A program made the position numbers and the translations under genes. 64,000 bases of DNA from Apostichopus japonicus. Taxonomy: Eukaryota; Echinodermata; Holothuroidea; Aspidochirotida; Stichopodidae. The stretch is from NCBI RefSeq assembly GCF_037975245.1, contig NC_092578.1:3367001-3431000 (forward strand), given 5' to 3'. The notes under the pieces were generated by a model. It searched no databases. It worked only from the letters and a program-made list of their open reading frames with translations, and had not been told where the DNA came from. This document shows positions 61,828 to 64,000 of this stretch, piece after piece. The number at the start of each line of letters is the position of its first letter. Position 1 is the stretch's first letter.

Positions 61828-63333
61828 AATCACTTTCGGTGTATTGGTCTATACATATTCCATCACTTATTAGTTTCTTACTAGTCACTGAACATCTATC
61901 ACCTTTAACTGATTTAAGGTTTGTTTAAGTAAACACAGACTTTCATTGTATTCAAAGTAATGTACATTCTCTTCGAAACCTATAAAAAAGATATATATGT
62001 TTAAATATATATGTTTATATATATATATATATATTATTGGTATAACATAATGTACAATATACTGTAAGTGTTTGGTGTCCTTGTGTAAACGGCAACCTCA
62101 TAAAATATAAATAGTTTGATTTTGTTTACGTTCTGTGTGTTCATATTTATTCTTTTTCAACTTAAATTTAGAGTTGGTTTGTTATGAAAATGACAACTTC
62201 CATAGAATTGGGTGACCAATAAATAATTTAAACATTTGGGTGACGTTAAGTGTTCATTAAAATATTTCAGGTGTTATTAAAAAGTTTTTTTTTATATTGA
62301 TAATGATATTGAAAACTCTGCATGATCAAATAAATTAAATATAATCACGCCTGAACATCAATAAAATAAATACCATCTTTTACCACAGTATGGTTAGTTT
62401 GTCAAGGTTGCTTATACATATACATATTTCAAATTTTATCTTCGATGTACAGAAATTACGCATATTCTTTGGTTTCTCTGTTGAAGGAGGGGAAAAAAAC
62501 TACAAGAAATATTCTGGGTTAATTCTCTCTTCCTTTTTTTTTTTTGATGTTTGATGTACTTGGGTGTCCAGGGATTTTACCTACAGACGTCAAGGTGAAA
62601 AGTCTTGAAAAAGCGCTTGTAAAGTTGTCAAAACCACATTGCCACTTCTTGAACGGCCGAGAATAGGAGAGAAAGGCAGTACGTGAGGCGGTCATCTAAA
62701 TGTTTCTATTCCTTCTACAGTTATAAACCTGCTTGCTGGATAGGTGTTTAGCAACAACAAAAAACACACACAACATATTTGTTCTGTGGAACTACTCATT
62801 TGAGGTAAGGATATATTTGTATTTTAATGTCTAATCATTGAGTTAATTGGAAATTCCGATACAGAATGTTTGCTTATCTGTGAATTTCCTCTGCGTTAAC
62901 AATTTTCATCGAAACTTCACCCCCAAAACAAACCAGTAAGCAAAACTTGAATAAGACGGTTTCAGTATACCTTCGCCCCTCCTTCCCTCCCCAGTGGCGG
63001 CGGAACCGGGGGGCTTGGGGGGCTCAGCCCCCCAATAAAAAAGTTGAGGGGGCAAATGCATGATAAGCCCCCCCAATATTTACCAAGGCTCCGAAACGTG
63101 CATCTGCCCATTTTTCAATGCATACTTGTCGATCTGTCCGATGCACACGTATACTCTATAGGTGTAATAATTTTAGTAATTGCTGGGGGACCCTCGGCCC
63201 GTCCCCTGGCTATAGACCACATTGTCACCCCAACCGCGTCTTCACGCCCCGTGAAAAGTGGAAGCAGTGAGTGTGAGTACCGGTAAGCGTAACACAACTT
63301 CGTCTTAGGCCAATGACTTGCCTCATTTTTACT

Positions 63334-63733
63334 TAGTGGCGGAGCGTCCATATATACAGTCAGGGGGCGGATGCCCCCCCCCCCTTGACGGACTCAAATG
63401 GACTGCTGGCGCCCTTTTCAGCTTTTCACTACTTTTTACTTATTCGCGATTTTTGACTATTTTATTGCGCTCTCATATACCTATTGACATTTGTCATATT
63501 CTGTTGGTGTAATTTTCCGACAAAATGGCGACGACACCTATTTATTCTCCGTTTATCTGCAAATTAGCAAGGCCCCGGAAAGAGTAATTTCCTGCAATCT
63601 AGGGAGTATCTTTACTCAAAAATTTTCTGTACGCTCCGCGCCAACCTGTGGTGGCGCTCCGCTTAGATAGTGTCGAAAGCGCCCCTACAGACCATTCTTG
63701 CCCTCCCTGACCAATACTGTAGCTCCGCCACTG
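63334..63733. mobile_element. Inner hAT MITE, unit 3
   Basis: Orthologous position and ends to 50669-51071, with few substitutions. Confidence 0.78.
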
Positions 63734-63783
63734 CCCTTACTACACTCAAAAACATCTTTGCGAGTACTACACTACGAGTAATA

Positions 63784-64000
63784 CAGGGGCGTATCCAGGA
63801 TTTTCCAATAGGGGGGGGGGCGCCAGGCATGAATGATCGCCGTCCTGGGGGATGGGTCTAAGGGGAGGGGTGTACAATTTTTGCTTTCAAAGAAGGGCTG
63901 AAATGCAAAATGGTGTCATATGCATAGGCGGCGATCCGTACTTCCGAGTGGGGGGGGGGGGATATGACCTTGTTGACTATCTAAGCGTAGCGCCACCATG
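63784..64000. mobile_element. Third-level nested MITE, truncated by the window
   Basis: Interrupts the outer element after GAGTAATA with end CAGGGGCGTATCCAGGATTT, a poly-G run, and GACTATCTAAGCGTAGCGCC at the window edge, the same internal motif as the other hAT MITEs here. Absent at the equivalent unit 2 position (51122). Confidence 0.7.

Larger units (their letters stand above)
61513..64000 (+). repeat. Segmental tandem duplication, unit 3 (start only)
   Basis: Repeats the beginning of unit 2: minisatellite, tail exon (61583), AT tract, flank, then the same outer MITE at 62992. A further receptor copy is expected to the right of the window (inference). Confidence 0.85.
62992..64000 (+). 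mobile_element. Outer hAT-type MITE complex, unit 3 (right end outside window)
   Basis: Starts CAGTGGCGGCGGAACC in the same C-rich target as unit 2; holds the inner MITE (63334-63733) with hairpin GCGCCA/TGGCGC and then a further insertion at 63784. Confidence 0.8.

Overview
The window looks like nuclear DNA of an invertebrate deuterostome, most likely an echinoderm. The evidence is AT-rich sequence, intron-split genes, dense hAT-type MITEs, SINEs, a CR1/L2-like LINE, and a tandem cluster of rhodopsin-like receptors of the kind echinoderms expand as candidate chemoreceptors. The assignment to echinoderms is inference; no species is claimed.

Layout. (1) 59-8007, minus strand: eight coding exons of a ZSWIM2-type E3 ubiquitin ligase (SWIM, RING, ZZ, start of RING-H2), open at the left window edge. 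(2) 8.9-18.9 kb: a repeat zone. It holds nested hAT-like elements, two U2-snRNA-headed SINE-like repeats, an intact and apparently very young Ty3/gypsy retrotransposon (384-bp LTRs that read as identical, AACT target duplication, serine-tRNA primer site) with a PHD finger inside its polyprotein, a frameshifted LINE end interrupted by a hAT MITE, and the second copy of a TTAA-flanked MITE whose partner lies in a ZSWIM2 intron. (3) 18.9-32.2 kb: long AT-rich spacers, two intronless-CDS receptors (23859-24947 and 30630-31658), a tRNA-derived SINE and AT microsatellites. (4) 32.2-64 kb: a tandem segmental array. Unit 1 (about 32.2-48.17 kb) and unit 2 (about 48.17-61.51 kb) each carry one receptor gene (35606-36625 and 53025-54044); unit 3 begins at about 61.5 kb and runs off the window. 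Unit junctions sit at a 16-bp minisatellite.

In each unit the receptor is followed by a region bounded by imperfect inverted ends rich in GGGTCA/TGACCC. That region carries remnants of a SAM-domain/C2H2 gene in unit 1; in unit 2 the SAM exon has a stop codon. I read this region as a decayed CACTA-like DNA transposon (inference). The four receptors share a GLPPGWT(W/Y)E motif just before TM1, DRY and NPxxY motifs, no usual extracellular disulfide, and a splice acceptor just upstream of the ATG.

The most interesting signals are: the two duplicated receptors differ by 26 amino-acid-changing codons against 7 silent ones (my hand count) while their flanks differ much less; the PHD finger in the gypsy polyprotein; the U2-headed repeats; and the array with its nested, unit-specific MITEs.
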